64,000 nt of DNA from Flavobacteriaceae bacterium (GTDB lineage Bacteria; Bacteroidota; Bacteroidia; Flavobacteriales; Flavobacteriaceae), in the NCBI GenBank assembly GCA_029243165.1, contig JAQWSN010000012.1, positions 1 through 64,000 on the forward strand, read 5' to 3'. The notes below the pieces were generated by a model that was given only the letters and a program-made list of their open reading frames with translations, was not told where the DNA came from and did no database searches. Position 1 is the first letter of the stretch. Each line of letters begins with the position of its first letter. The position numbers were made by a program, and so were the translations under genes. Positions 43,487 through 52,719 of the stretch are shown here, one piece after another.

Positions 43487-46252
43487 ATGGATAATTATTC
43501 GTTTCTAAATGCTGCACATACCGCTCATTTCGCAGCGCTTTATGACCAGTATTTACAACAACCCGATAGTGTAGAGCCCAGTTGGAGGGCTTTTTTTCAA
43601 GGCTTTGATTTTGGTGTAGAGAGCAACGGCTCGTTGGAAACCCCTGAGGTTGAGGTTCCCGAGCATTTGCAAAAGGAATTTAGAGTTGTAAAATTAATCG
43701 ACGGTTACCGAAGTCGAGGACATTTGTTTACCAAAACAAACCCAGTAAGAGAACGAAGAAAATACAGCCCAACGCTGGATCTTGAAAATTTTGGTCTCTC
43801 AAAAGCAGATTTACCCACGGTATTCAACGCAGGAGAAATTATGGGAATTGGTCCCAGTAGTTTGACCACGATCATACAACACTTACAGCGAATCTATTGT
43901 GACTCAATAGGGATTGAATACATGTACATCCGAAATCCTGAAAAAGTCAATTGGATTCAACAACGATTGAACATCAATGACAATCACCCGCAATTTTCGG
44001 TAGAACAGAAAAAACACATTCTCAAAAAACTAAATGATGCGGTAAGCTTCGAAAACTTTTTGCATACCAAATACGTGGGTCAAAAACGCTTTTCCCTAGA
44101 AGGAGGGGAATCTTTGATCCCAGCTCTTGATGCAGTGGTAGAGGCTGCGGCAAACCAAGGAGTAGAAGAGTTTGTTATGGGAATGGCTCACAGAGGACGA
44201 TTGAATACACTGACCAATATTTTCGGAAAATCCACAAAAGATATCTTCAGTGAGTTTGATGGAAAAGATTACGAAGAAACCATTTTTGATGGGGATGTCA
44301 AATATCACTTAGGATGGACTTCTCAACGGATTACAGACAGTGGTAAAAAAATTAACATGAACATTGCTCCCAATCCTTCTCACCTAGAAACGGTTGGCGC
44401 GGTAGTCGAGGGGATTACCCGAGCTAAATTGGAAAACAAGTTTGAGGGCGATACCAATAAAGTACTCCCCATTGTAGTTCACGGTGATGCCGCCATAGCA
44501 GGACAAGGATTGCCTTATGAGATTGTTCAAATGGCAAAACTCAAAGGTTACGGTACTGGAGGTACAGTACACATTGTAGTAAACAATCAGATCGGATTTA
44601 CCACCAATTACTTGGATGCCCGATCCAGTACGTATTGTACAGACGTAGCCAAGGTAACGCTGTCGCCTGTCATGCATGTAAATGCAGATGACGCAGAAGC
44701 GGTGGTTCACGCCACACTTTTTGCCTTAGATTACCGTATGCGCTTTAGACAAGACGTGTTTATTGATTTGTTGGGATACAGAAAATACGGACATAACGAG
44801 GGCGATGAGCCCCGATTTACTCAGCCGGAACTTTACAAAGCCATTGCCCGACATTCCAATCCGAGAGACATTTATGCTGCTACATTGCTTGAAAGTGGTC
44901 ATATCCAAAAGGGATATGTTAAAGAATTAGAGCAGGCCTACAAAAGCATTTTAGAAGATGATTTACAAGATTCTAGAAAAATAGAAACTACCGTCATCAC
45001 TCCTTTTATGGAAGATGAATGGAAGACCTTTGAACGGGTTGACGAAACCCAGATGATGAAATCAGTTTCAACATCGGTATCGGAAAAAGATTTAGATCGG
45101 GTAGCAAAGACCCTTACCCAACTCCCGGAGGACCAAAAATTTCTTCGTAAGATTGAACGTTTGGTTGCCGATCGTAAAGCGATGTACTTTGAGAAAGACA
45201 GTTTGGATTGGGCGATGGGCGAATTATTGGCTTACGGAACACTTCTTCAAGAAGGGTTCCATGTCCGAATGTCAGGTCAAGATGTAGAGCGAGGTACTTT
45301 TTCTCACCGTCATGCGGTAATCAAAACCGAAAGTGCCGAAGAAGAAGTAGTACTTCTCAATCATATCAATCCTGAATCTCAGGGTCGTTTTAGTATTTAC
45401 AATTCCCTTCTTTCGGAATATGGAGTTTTAGGATTTGATTACGGCTATGCCATGGCAAGTCCGAACACCCTAACCCTTTGGGAAGCTCAATTTGGCGATT
45501 TTTCCAATGGAGCGCAGATTATGTTGGACCAATATGTTTCTTCGGCTGAAGACAAATGGAAATTGCAAAACGGGATTGTTTTGTTATTACCTCACGGATA
45601 CGAAGGTCAAGGAGCAGAACACTCTTCTGCCCGAATGGAACGCTACCTTCAACTTTGTGCCAAAGACAATATGTTTGTTGCCAATTGTACCACTCCTGGA
45701 AACATGTTTCATCTGTTAAGACGACAAATGAAGACCAAGTTTCGCAAACCCTTAGTGGTCTTTACACCCAAAAGTTTGTTACGACACCCCAAGGCAGTCT
45801 CATCAAAAAAAGTGTTGACTAATGACGTTTTTCAAGCCGTGATTGGAGATTCTGATGTAGTAGCGGAAGAAGTGAAAACGGTAGTGTTGTGTTCGGGTAA
45901 ATTTTATTACGATTTAGATCAAGAACGAGAAAAAAGAGGTCGTAAAGACGTAGCGCTCATTCGTTTGGAACAATTATTCCCGTTACCCATTAAAGAAATA
46001 GAAAAGAATTTAGCACAGTATCCTCATGCAGAAGATTGGGTATGGGCACAAGAAGAACCACGAAATATGGGGGCCTGGAGCTACTTGTTGTTACAATGGG
46101 ATGCTGCGCGTAAATTTCGTCCGGCAACTCGAAGATATTATGGAGCTCCAGCTGCAGGAAGTGCTGTTCGTTTCCAAAGACGACATCAACAAGTGTTGGA
46201 TTATGTTTTTGATTCCTCACAAGATAATTTTATTAGAAATACAAAGAAGTAA
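43487..46252 (+). CDS. sucA: 2-oxoglutarate dehydrogenase E1 component
   Basis: 921 residues, close to the E. coli length. The N-terminal E2-binding segment (HFAALYDQYLQQPDSVEPSW) is followed by the thiamine-diphosphate domains: EGGESLIPALDAVVEAA, MAHRGRLNTL, HGDAAIAGQG, VVNNQIGFTTN and GYRKYGHNEGDEP. The C-terminal transketolase-like part carries RGTFSHRHAV, LLLPHGYEGQGAEHSSAR and FTPKSLLRHP. It oxidatively decarboxylates 2-oxoglutarate in the TCA cycle. The E2 gene follows after 3 bp; E3 is elsewhere. Confidence 0.97.
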   Translation: MDNYSFLNAAHTAHFAALYDQYLQQPDSVEPSWRAFFQGFDFGVESNGSLETPEVEVPEHLQKEFRVVKLIDGYRSRGHLFTKTNPVRERRKYSPTLDLENFGLSKADLPTVFNAGEIMGIGPSSLTTIIQHLQRIYCDSIGIEYMYIRNPEKVNWIQQRLNINDNHPQFSVEQKKHILKKLNDAVSFENFLHTKYVGQKRFSLEGGESLIPALDAVVEAAANQGVEEFVMGMAHRGRLNTLTNIFGKSTKDIFSEFDGKDYEETIFDGDVKYHLGWTSQRITDSGKKINMNIAPNPSHLETVGAVVEGITRAKLENKFEGDTNKVLPIVVHGDAAIAGQGLPYEIVQMAKLKGYGTGGTVHIVVNNQIGFTTNYLDARSSTYCTDVAKVTLSPVMHVNADDAEAVVHATLFALDYRMRFRQDVFIDLLGYRKYGHNEGDEPRFTQPELYKAIARHSNPRDIYAATLLESGHIQKGYVKELEQAYKSILEDDLQDSRKIETTVITPFMEDEWKTFERVDETQMMKSVSTSVSEKDLDRVAKTLTQLPEDQKFLRKIERLVADRKAMYFEKDSLDWAMGELLAYGTLLQEGFHVRMSGQDVERGTFSHRHAVIKTESAEEEVVLLNHINPESQGRFSIYNSLLSEYGVLGFDYGYAMASPNTLTLWEAQFGDFSNGAQIMLDQYVSSAEDKWKLQNGIVLLLPHGYEGQGAEHSSARMERYLQLCAKDNMFVANCTTPGNMFHLLRRQMKTKFRKPLVVFTPKSLLRHPKAVSSKKVLTNDVFQAVIGDSDVVAEEVKTVVLCSGKFYYDLDQEREKRGRKDVALIRLEQLFPLPIKEIEKNLAQYPHAEDWVWAQEEPRNMGAWSYLLLQWDAARKFRPATRRYYGAPAAGSAVRFQRRHQQVLDYVFDSSQDNFIRNTKK

Positions 46253-46255
46253 ATC

Positions 46256-47467
46256 ATGATTTTAGAAATGAAAGTTCCCTCACCGGGTGAATCGATTACC
46301 GAAGTTGAAATTGCCCAATGGTTGGTTGCTGATGGAGACTATGTGGAAAAGGATCAGGCAATTGCTGAGGTTGATTCTGACAAAGCTACTTTAGAACTTC
46401 CAGCAGAGGTTAGCGGAACCATTAGCCTGAAGGCCGAAGAAGGCGACGCGGTGGCGGTAGGAGCTGTAGTATGTCATATTGATACCGAAGGGGAAGCTCC
46501 TGAAGGAGGGGCCGTTGCTTCTTCCAGTTCAGAGGCTCCAAAAGCGGAGACACCTCAGCCTGCTGTTTCAGAAACGACTCCCAGTTATGCCACACAAACA
46601 CCCTCGCCAGCAGCACGTAAAATCATTGCTGAAAAAGGGATGGACGCAGCTGCCATTCAAGGAACAGGTAGGGGAGGACGTATTACCAAAGAAGATGCTG
46701 TTAAAGCAGTTCCCTCTATGGGAACGCAACCCGATTGGGGAGATCGCAATCAAGATCGATCGAAACTTTCAATGCTCAGAAGAAAGGTAGCGGAACGTCT
46801 GGTGGCTGCAAAAAATGAAACGGCCATGTCGACTACTTTTAACGAGGCTGATATGGCAACTATTTTTGATTTGAGAAAAAAGCATAAAGATGCATTCTTA
46901 GAAAAACATGGTGTAAAACTCGGTTTTATGAGCTTCTTTACCAAGGCCGTTGTTCGAGCTTTAAAACTTTATCCAGATGTAAATTCCATGATGGACGGGG
47001 ACTACAAAATAGCGTATGATTATTGTGATATTAGCGTTGCCGTTTCGGGCCCTAAAGGATTGATGGTGCCTGTAGTTCGCAATGCGGAAACATTGAGTTT
47101 TGCAGGAGTGGAACAAGAAATAGGACGCCTTGCAGTAAAAGCAAGAGAGGGCAAAATTACTGTGGACGACATGACCGGGGGAACCTTTACCATTTCCAAT
47201 GGAGGGGTGTTCGGATCCATGCTTTCAACCCCGATAATCAACCCTCCTCAATCTGGAATCCTGGGAATGCACAACATCATTGAGCGACCTGTAGCGGTAA
47301 ACGGAGAGGTGGTTATTAGACCCATGATGTATTTGGCACTTTCGTATGATCATCGAATTATTGATGGGAGAGAATCGGTTGGGTTTTTGGTAGCGATCAA
47401 AGAAGCCTTAGAAGATCCATTGACTATTTTGATGGAGGGAGATGCTCAAAAGGCATTGGAATTATAA
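46256..47467 (+). CDS. sucB: 2-oxoglutarate dehydrogenase E2, dihydrolipoyl succinyltransferase
   Basis: 403 residues. A single lipoyl domain (about 1-77) has the lipoylated Lys43 in [10 protein letters not shown]. After an Ala/Pro/Glu-rich linker comes the E1/E3-binding domain (about 118-155, [19 protein letters not shown]). The catalytic domain (about 170-403) ends with [16 protein letters not shown], which holds the active-site His and Asp. It forms the core of the complex with SucA. The stop overlaps the convergent protease gene by 6 bp. Confidence 0.97.
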   Translation: MILEMKVPSPGESITEVEIAQWLVADGDYVEKDQAIAEVDSDKATLELPAEVSGTISLKAEEGDAVAVGAVVCHIDTEGEAPEGGAVASSSSEAPKAETPQPAVSETTPSYATQTPSPAARKIIAEKGMDAAAIQGTGRGGRITKEDAVKAVPSMGTQPDWGDRNQDRSKLSMLRRKVAERLVAAKNETAMSTTFNEADMATIFDLRKKHKDAFLEKHGVKLGFMSFFTKAVVRALKLYPDVNSMMDGDYKIAYDYCDISVAVSGPKGLMVPVVRNAETLSFAGVEQEIGRLAVKAREGKITVDDMTGGTFTISNGGVFGSMLSTPIINPPQSGILGMHNIIERPVAVNGEVVIRPMMYLALSYDHRIIDGRESVGFLVAIKEALEDPLTILMEGDAQKALEL

Positions 47468-47869
47468 AATAAGCTTCCTTTTTCTGTAGTCAATCACTAT
47501 TTTATTTTTGATTAAAAAATCTGCGCCTAAAATTCCATCAATGGGTTTAGCTCCTTGCGAATCCAGTGTTTGATTTACGTGGCTTAAATCCAGTAACACA
47601 AAAGCGTGTTTTGCGAGTTTGTGACGCCCCAAGTGAAGTTCACATTTTTGGGTCATGGTTGCTTTCATTTTTCCTTCACTGGCACCTACGGCATCGAAGG
47701 GATCGCCCTTGATTTTGAGTTGAAATGCTTCTTGTAACTCGCTGTGAATACAACTGTTTGAGGCTCCAGTGTCAACTAAAAGAACGGCACTATGACCATT
47801 GATTCGAGCACGACACAGTAAGTGCTTGGTTTTTGATATTTTTAAAGAAATAAAGGAAGCATGCTTCAT
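47462..47869 (-). CDS. retropepsin-like aspartyl protease domain protein
   Basis: 135 residues from the ATG at 47869; a start at 47938 is open but would leave only 15 bp to tatD and cover both promoters. The active-site triplet lies in [13 protein letters not shown] (Asp33) and the second half has [17 protein letters not shown], as in single-domain retropepsins that work as dimers. There is no signal peptide or membrane segment. Targets are unknown. A palindrome and a TATTTTTG element sit directly upstream, so the gene may be tightly regulated. It converges with sucB with a 6-bp overlap. Confidence 0.85.
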   Translation of the reverse strand: MKHASFISLKISKTKHLLCRARINGHSAVLLVDTGASNSCIHSELQEAFQLKIKGDPFDAVGASEGKMKATMTQKCELHLGRHKLAKHAFVLLDLSHVNQTLDSQGAKPIDGILGADFLIKNKIVIDYRKRKLIL

Positions 47870-47875
47870 TGTAGT

Positions 47876-47934
47876 CAAAAATACGTCATACTTATTTAAA
47901 TAAGTATTTTCTTTTATTAGTTTAACTATTTTTG
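47876..47934. promoter_or_regulatory. divergent promoter region of the protease and tatD genes
   Basis: TATTTTTG occurs twice as an exact TAnnTTTG match: on the minus strand at 47876-47883 and on the plus strand at 47927-47934. Between them lies the 20-bp palindrome at 47888-47907, overlapping the expected -33 positions. Neither promoter shows a clear TTTG. Confidence 0.5.
47888..47907. promoter_or_regulatory. 20-bp perfect palindrome, candidate operator
   Basis: The half site ATACTTATTT is followed directly by its exact reverse complement. It lies between the divergent -7 elements of the protease and tatD genes. The sequence is AT-rich, so chance is not excluded, but ten perfect base pairs at this position suggest a dimeric regulator. 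Confidence 0.5.
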
Positions 47935-47953
47935 TCATTCAAAGAAAACGCAA

Positions 47954-48736
47954 TTGATAGATACGCACACCCATTTGTATGTAGAAGCTTTTGACGAAGA
48001 TCGAGACGCAGCGATTCAGTCAGCAATTAGTGAAGGAGTAACGGATTTTTACGTTCCTGCAATAGACAGCGAATACCATCAGCGTATGTTTGATTTGGAG
48101 CGATCCTATCCCAAAAGGATTCACTTAATGATGGGGTTACACCCTACTCACGTAAAAGATAATTTTAGAGAAGAATTGGCTTGTGTTGAAAAGCAATTAG
48201 CAGAACGAGAATTTTCAGCCGTGGGAGAAATTGGGATTGATTTGTATTGGGACAAACAGTATTTACAGCAACAGCAAGAGGCTTTTGACCTTCAAATAAC
48301 TTGGGCTAAATCCAAAGGCTTACCCATAGTGATTCATTGTCGAGATGCTTTTGATGAGGTTTTTGAAGTATTGGAGGGTCAACAGGGGGAATCTCTTCGG
48401 GGTATTTTTCATTGTTTTACAGGAACACTAGAACAGGCACAACGTGCAATTGCTTTTAATTTAAAGTTAGGAATCGGGGGGGTGGTTACCTTCAAGAATG
48501 GTAAAATTGATCAATTTTTAAACCAGTTGCCCTTAAGTTCTATTGTTTTGGAAACAGATGCACCCTATCTGGCCCCCGTACCGTATCGTGGTAAACGAAA
48601 TGAAAGTGCTTATTTACCATTAATCAGAGATAAAATTGCAAACTGTTACGGTAGTTCTGCTGATGAGATTGATGCCATAACAACTCAAAATGCAAAGGCT
48701 GTTTTCCAAAATCAAAAAATTGGCATTAAAAAGTAA
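47954..48736 (+). CDS. TatD-family metal-dependent hydrolase
   Basis: 260 residues from a TTG start; the first residues IDTHTHLY already hold the HxH metal motif, so no later start fits. GEIGIDLYWDK, PIVIHCRDAFDE, GIFHCFTGT and LETDAPYLAP supply the other metal ligands of the TIM barrel. The family comprises 3'-5' DNases and related hydrolases. It probably has its own promoter facing the protease gene and lies 49 bp upstream of tRNA-Ser. Confidence 0.92.
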   Translation: MIDTHTHLYVEAFDEDRDAAIQSAISEGVTDFYVPAIDSEYHQRMFDLERSYPKRIHLMMGLHPTHVKDNFREELACVEKQLAEREFSAVGEIGIDLYWDKQYLQQQQEAFDLQITWAKSKGLPIVIHCRDAFDEVFEVLEGQQGESLRGIFHCFTGTLEQAQRAIAFNLKLGIGGVVTFKNGKIDQFLNQLPLSSIVLETDAPYLAPVPYRGKRNESAYLPLIRDKIANCYGSSADEIDAITTQNAKAVFQNQKIGIKK

Positions 48737-48785
48737 TTTTTTTTTTAAAAAACATATTTTTTCCCTTTATTTGGTACAAGGAATT

Positions 48786-48875
48786 AGAGAGGTGGCCGAG
48801 TGGTCGAAGGCGCACGCCTGGAAAGTGTGTATTCCAATTGCATTGGAATCGAGGGTTCGAATCCCTTCCTCTCTG
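48786..48875 (+). tRNA. tRNA-Ser (GGA)
   Basis: AGAGAGG (48786-48792) pairs fully with CCTCTCT (48868-48874), with G at 48875 as discriminator. The anticodon is GGA, within CCTGGAAAG. A long variable arm (ATTCCAATT / ATTGGAAT type) and a TTCGAAT T-loop are clear. CCA is not encoded. Confidence 0.96.
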
Positions 48876-48933
48876 CTAACCCAAATTCAAACTTATTAAA
48901 GATTGATTATTTTAATTGGGTGGTTTAATTGAA

Positions 48934-51111
48934 TTAATTTAAGGAATAAGCGACATAAGAATCTCCTGACTTTGTTCCCATTTTTCCACCTCCACAAGCA
49001 ATAACAATATATTGTTTTCCTTCCAATTCATAGGTTATGGGAGTTGCATACCCACCAGCAGGTAATTTACTTTTCCACAACTCATCTCCCGTGATTTTAT
49101 CAAAAGCTCTAAAATATTCATCATTTGTAGCAGCAATAAAAATTAGCCCACCTGCAGTGATAATTGGACCGCCATAATTTTCGGTTCCTGTTTTTGGAAA
49201 ACCAAGCTTTGTTAATTCATCATATTCGCCAAGCGGAACTTGCCAGACAATCACACCGATATTAAGATCAATAGCATTTAATGTTCCCCAAGGTGGTTTA
49301 ATTGCAGGATAACCATTCTCATCCATAAAACGGCCAAAATAATTTACTGAATAAGGTGAAAAATTAGGATCAATTTCTTGCAATGATGTAATTTCAACTT
49401 TTATTTTATCGTCTTCTAAAAGGTAAGCGGATAATAGATCAATTTGAGCTTTTGAAATTTGAGGCATGGGCATCATACCTCCTTTACCATTAGAAATTGT
49501 GGACGCTAAATTTAGGGCATTGTATCTATTTTTAAGATTTTTTAGACTAGGGATATTAGACATTCCGTTTAAATCAGCACCATGACATCTTGAGCACTGT
49601 TGATTATAAATAACTTTACCATAATCCTTTATTTTATTTCCATTTTCTGAGGAAGAAAAATTTACTTTTTTTGCAATTGAGACCCATGGCATTTCGTTTG
49701 AGTTTACATAAAGCCAGTTACTATTAGGGTCATATGCAGCACCACCCCACTCAGCGCCACCATCTAGACCGGGAAAAGTTACAGATCTAATTTTTTCACT
49801 ATGTGGAATAAATTGTCCTTCTGAATTTAAAGTTTCCCATACTTCTTTAACTGTTTTTTCGAGTATTTTATCTTTTTGAGTTGGTGTCCAAGCAAGCATA
49901 GCTTTAGCATTTGGAAACATATCATTAATTAGATCTTTGGAAAATTCTTGTCTTGCAAAAGGAGGTATGTGAGTCGGTAAAGGTTGGGTAGGCCAAGACT
50001 TTTCTCCATCAAGTTTTGAAGATTTAACGGGAATTTCTTCTATTGGATATATCGGCTCACCTGTTAATCGATCAAAAACAAACAAGTGCCCTGATTTTGT
50101 GACCTGTGTAACCGCTTTTATCTTATTTCCATTTCGATTAATTTCAACCAAATTTGGTGGTGCTGGTAAATCTCTATCCCAGAGGTCATGATGAATGAAT
50201 TGAAAATGCCATATTCGCTCTCCATTTTTTGCATTAAGCGCAATTAAAGAATTGGCAAATAAATTTTCTCCTGATCGATTACCACCCCAGAAATCGTATG
50301 ATGCTGAGCCTGTGGGAATGTATGCGATACCAGTGGTCACATCAAGAGTCATTCCAGCCCACGAATTTGCACCACCCATATGTTTCCAAGCATCTTTGGG
50401 CCATGTTTCGTAACCGTATTCTCCAGGATGTGGAATTGTATTAAATCTCCACACTAGATCACCTGTATTTAAATCATAAGCACGAATATGTCCGGGAGAT
50501 GCTCCTGGACCTTCATGAACTCTAGAACCTTGAATTAAGATATTATCATAAACAACTCCTGGTGTATTAGCAATAACAATCATTTCTTTGTATGGGCGTC
50601 CTAAGTTTTTTCTTAGATCTACTCTTCCATTTTTACCAAAAGTTTCTTCAGATTTTCCAGTCAAAGCATCTACTGCAAAAATATAGCTACCTGAGGTGTA
50701 AACTATTCTTCCATCTTGCCCGTCATCCCAGTAAATTAGACCTCTGTTGACGCCCCACCAACCAGGACCAGCGTTTTCTCCATGATCAAATTCCCATATC
50801 TGTTTTCCAGTTTTTGCATTGATTGCAAAAAGCTTAGTTAAAGGATTTGTACCATATAAAATAGTATCAATAACAATAGGGCTACATTGTATTTGAGTTG
50901 TATTTTCTGAATTAAGAATACCTCCAGATTTATATTCCCAAATTTTCTTTAAGCCTTTTATATTTTCAGTATTAACTTGATCCAAACTTGAATAATGGCT
51001 CCTTGATTTGTCGCCTAAATATTCGTTCCAATTTTTGAAATCGTTTTCAACTTCAATTGAGTTACAATTTATCAATATTGACAGAATAGATAAAAAAGCT
51101 AATCTTCTCAT
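48934..51111 (-). CDS. PQQ-dependent dehydrogenase lipoprotein with inserted cytochrome c domain
   Basis: 725 residues. The lipobox is ILINC (Cys16). The PQQ propeller starts with NWNEYLGDKSRSHYSSLDQV and shows tryptophan-docking-like repeats (INAKTGKQIWEF, YDLNTGDLVWRF, LNAKNGERIWHF, AIDLNIGVIVWQV, FDKITGDELWKS). A haem c motif, CSRCH (Cys506-His510), sits inside the propeller sequence, and the following MMPMP may provide the Met ligand. The family oxidises sugars or alcohols in the periplasm and passes electrons to the respiratory chain. PQQ synthesis genes are not in the window. By eye the gene is richer in A and T than its neighbours and is next to tRNA-Ser, which hints at acquisition. 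The substrate is unknown. Confidence 0.9.
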   Translation of the reverse strand: MRRLAFLSILSILINCNSIEVENDFKNWNEYLGDKSRSHYSSLDQVNTENIKGLKKIWEYKSGGILNSENTTQIQCSPIVIDTILYGTNPLTKLFAINAKTGKQIWEFDHGENAGPGWWGVNRGLIYWDDGQDGRIVYTSGSYIFAVDALTGKSEETFGKNGRVDLRKNLGRPYKEMIVIANTPGVVYDNILIQGSRVHEGPGASPGHIRAYDLNTGDLVWRFNTIPHPGEYGYETWPKDAWKHMGGANSWAGMTLDVTTGIAYIPTGSASYDFWGGNRSGENLFANSLIALNAKNGERIWHFQFIHHDLWDRDLPAPPNLVEINRNGNKIKAVTQVTKSGHLFVFDRLTGEPIYPIEEIPVKSSKLDGEKSWPTQPLPTHIPPFARQEFSKDLINDMFPNAKAMLAWTPTQKDKILEKTVKEVWETLNSEGQFIPHSEKIRSVTFPGLDGGAEWGGAAYDPNSNWLYVNSNEMPWVSIAKKVNFSSSENGNKIKDYGKVIYNQQCSRCHGADLNGMSNIPSLKNLKNRYNALNLASTISNGKGGMMPMPQISKAQIDLLSAYLLEDDKIKVEITSLQEIDPNFSPYSVNYFGRFMDENGYPAIKPPWGTLNAIDLNIGVIVWQVPLGEYDELTKLGFPKTGTENYGGPIITAGGLIFIAATNDEYFRAFDKITGDELWKSKLPAGGYATPITYELEGKQYIVIACGGGKMGTKSGDSYVAYSLN

Positions 51112-51477
51112 AAATGCAAATTAATTAATTGAAAAGTAAAATCATAAAAATAAAGTTGATTTTGAATAGTTTAAAAAAAAACAACACTTAAATTCTCTTC
51201 ACAATAGAATTCACATAATTAAAAATTACATAATAAATCTTCTATTTTAAATCTTCATTTTAGTATCTCTACTTTATTTAACCCTTATTTTTTATAAACT
51301 TTTTCCATACATTTATACCCAATATTAGTTAAAGTATATTTGTATGTTAGTTTTATACCTGTAGTTAATACTTCAGTATTAATAAGTATGAAAATGACTC
51401 TCAACAAAAATTAATATGGAACATATTTTTTTTTTATCTTTAAACGCATTTAATTAAAAGAACAAACATTAATCACA
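51112..51477. other. 366-bp AT-rich intergenic region upstream of exbB
   Basis: No convincing gene lies here. Possible -7 elements for the exb operon are TATATTTG (51335-51342, exact consensus) and TATCTTTA (51435-51442, one mismatch, 36 bp before the ATG). An inverted repeat TTAATACT / AGTATTAA with a two-base centre lies at 51365-51382, followed by ATAAGTAT (51382-51389), which equals one half site of the palindrome at 47888. The function of these repeats is not established. Confidence 0.5.
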
Positions 51478-52245
51478 ATGAAAAAACTATTTATTGCCCT
51501 TACTTTTTTAGGTTTTATGGCTACTGCCAACGCATCAACTGTACTACCTAATCTGTCTACATCCGTAGCTGCAACAAGTGTACAAGACATGGAAGAGGAA
51601 GCTACTGCTGAATCTGCATCCTTTACACAAGAATTAAAGAAACGTTTTATTGAAGGTGGTCCAGGTTTCATGGGAATCGTATTGATCTGTCTTATTTTAG
51701 GACTAGCCATAGCAATTGAGCGTATCATATTCTTAAATCTTGCAACTACCAATACTAAAAAACTTACCGAAGGTGTTGAAGAGGCCCTTTCTTCTGGAGG
51801 TGTTGAAGCTGCCAAAGAATACTGCAGAAACACCAAAGGTCCCGTAGCTTCAATTTTCTATCAAGGCTTGGACCGCGTCGATGAAGGCGTTGAAAGTGCT
51901 GAGAAAGCTGTTGTTGCTTATGGAGGTGTTCAAATGGGACAATTAGAAAAAAATGTGTCATGGATTTCATTATTTATCGCATTAGCACCCATGCTTGGTT
52001 TCATGGGAACGGTAATTGGAATGATTCAAGCATTTGACAAAATCGAAGCAGCAGGAGACATGCAACCCTCGCTTGTTGCAGGGGGTATTAAAGTAGCCCT
52101 TTTGACTACAGTATTTGGTTTGATCGTAGCGATTATTTTACAAGTCTTTTACAACTACATTGTAGCTAAGATTGACAGTATCGTAAACGATATGGAGGAT
52201 GCATCAATTACCTTGATAGACATTCTTGTTGCACAAAAAAAATAA
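51478..52245 (+). CDS. exbB: MotA/TolQ/ExbB proton-channel protein
   Basis: 255 residues. The first 20 residues look like a signal peptide (MKKLFIALTFLGFMATANAS), followed by an acidic linker and the first membrane helix (about 60-80). The characteristic TolQ/ExbB region carries LAPMLGFMGTVIGMIQAF and ALLTTVFGLIVAIILQVFYN. It forms the proton channel that powers TonB-dependent transport with the two ExbD proteins encoded downstream. It begins a four-gene operon that runs to a terminator at 53890. Confidence 0.94.
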   Translation: MKKLFIALTFLGFMATANASTVLPNLSTSVAATSVQDMEEEATAESASFTQELKKRFIEGGPGFMGIVLICLILGLAIAIERIIFLNLATTNTKKLTEGVEEALSSGGVEAAKEYCRNTKGPVASIFYQGLDRVDEGVESAEKAVVAYGGVQMGQLEKNVSWISLFIALAPMLGFMGTVIGMIQAFDKIEAAGDMQPSLVAGGIKVALLTTVFGLIVAIILQVFYNYIVAKIDSIVNDMEDASITLIDILVAQKK

Positions 52246-52267
52246 TTAACCTTTAACAGCAATTCTC

Positions 52268-52717
52268 ATGAATATTCAAACAATTGTAAAAATTATCAGT
52301 GCTGTTTTTGGTTTGCTAGGTGTTATTTTCTTATTTAGAATAATAGGAGCTGGAGATGAAGAAATTAAGATGGCTGCCAGTATGGGAGACTTCGGTACGG
52401 TTTCTCCTTTAGTATCACTTTCTATTGCCATTTTATTGATAGCCGTAGTAGTGACCTTATTATTCTCTTTACTTAATCTTGCTTCTAGCTCACAGAAACT
52501 TAAAAAATCATTAATCTTTATTGGTTGCTTCGCCGTTGTTGTTGGCATAGCTTTTGCAGCTTCAGAAGGTGTTGAGACACCTCTTAAGGATGGTGAAATG
52601 CTTTCTGCTAGCAGATCTAGATGGGTAGGAACAGGCTTACGCATGTTTTACATTCTTGCGGCCTTAGCAATTCTTTCTATGATCTTTTCAGGAGCAAAGA
52701 AAATTTTTAATCGATAA
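52268..52717 (+). CDS. four-helix membrane protein of the exb operon
   Basis: 149 residues with four predicted membrane segments (about 8-28, 46-70, 78-96, 122-143). No catalytic motif is seen. It lies 22 bp after exbB and 2 bp before the first exbD. I recall similar proteins at the same position in other flavobacterial exb operons, but no function is known; a role in assembling or tuning the ExbBD complex is an inference. Confidence 0.75.
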   Translation: MNIQTIVKIISAVFGLLGVIFLFRIIGAGDEEIKMAASMGDFGTVSPLVSLSIAILLIAVVVTLLFSLLNLASSSQKLKKSLIFIGCFAVVVGIAFAASEGVETPLKDGEMLSASRSRWVGTGLRMFYILAALAILSMIFSGAKKIFNR

Positions 52718-52719
52718 TT

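Noticed and set aside
47870-47938. A longer start (47938) for the retropepsin-like gene
   Set aside because: The extra residues have no conserved feature, would leave 15 bp to tatD, and would place both promoters and the palindrome inside the coding sequence.
48737-48760. T run after tatD as a terminator
   Set aside because: There is no stem in front of the T run, and tRNA-Ser follows directly, so readthrough is equally likely.
48786-51477. Possible integrated element bounded by tRNA-Ser and a duplicated tRNA end
   Set aside because: I found no second copy of the tRNA 3' end between 48,876 and 51,477 and no integrase gene, so there are no attachment-site repeats to support an element.
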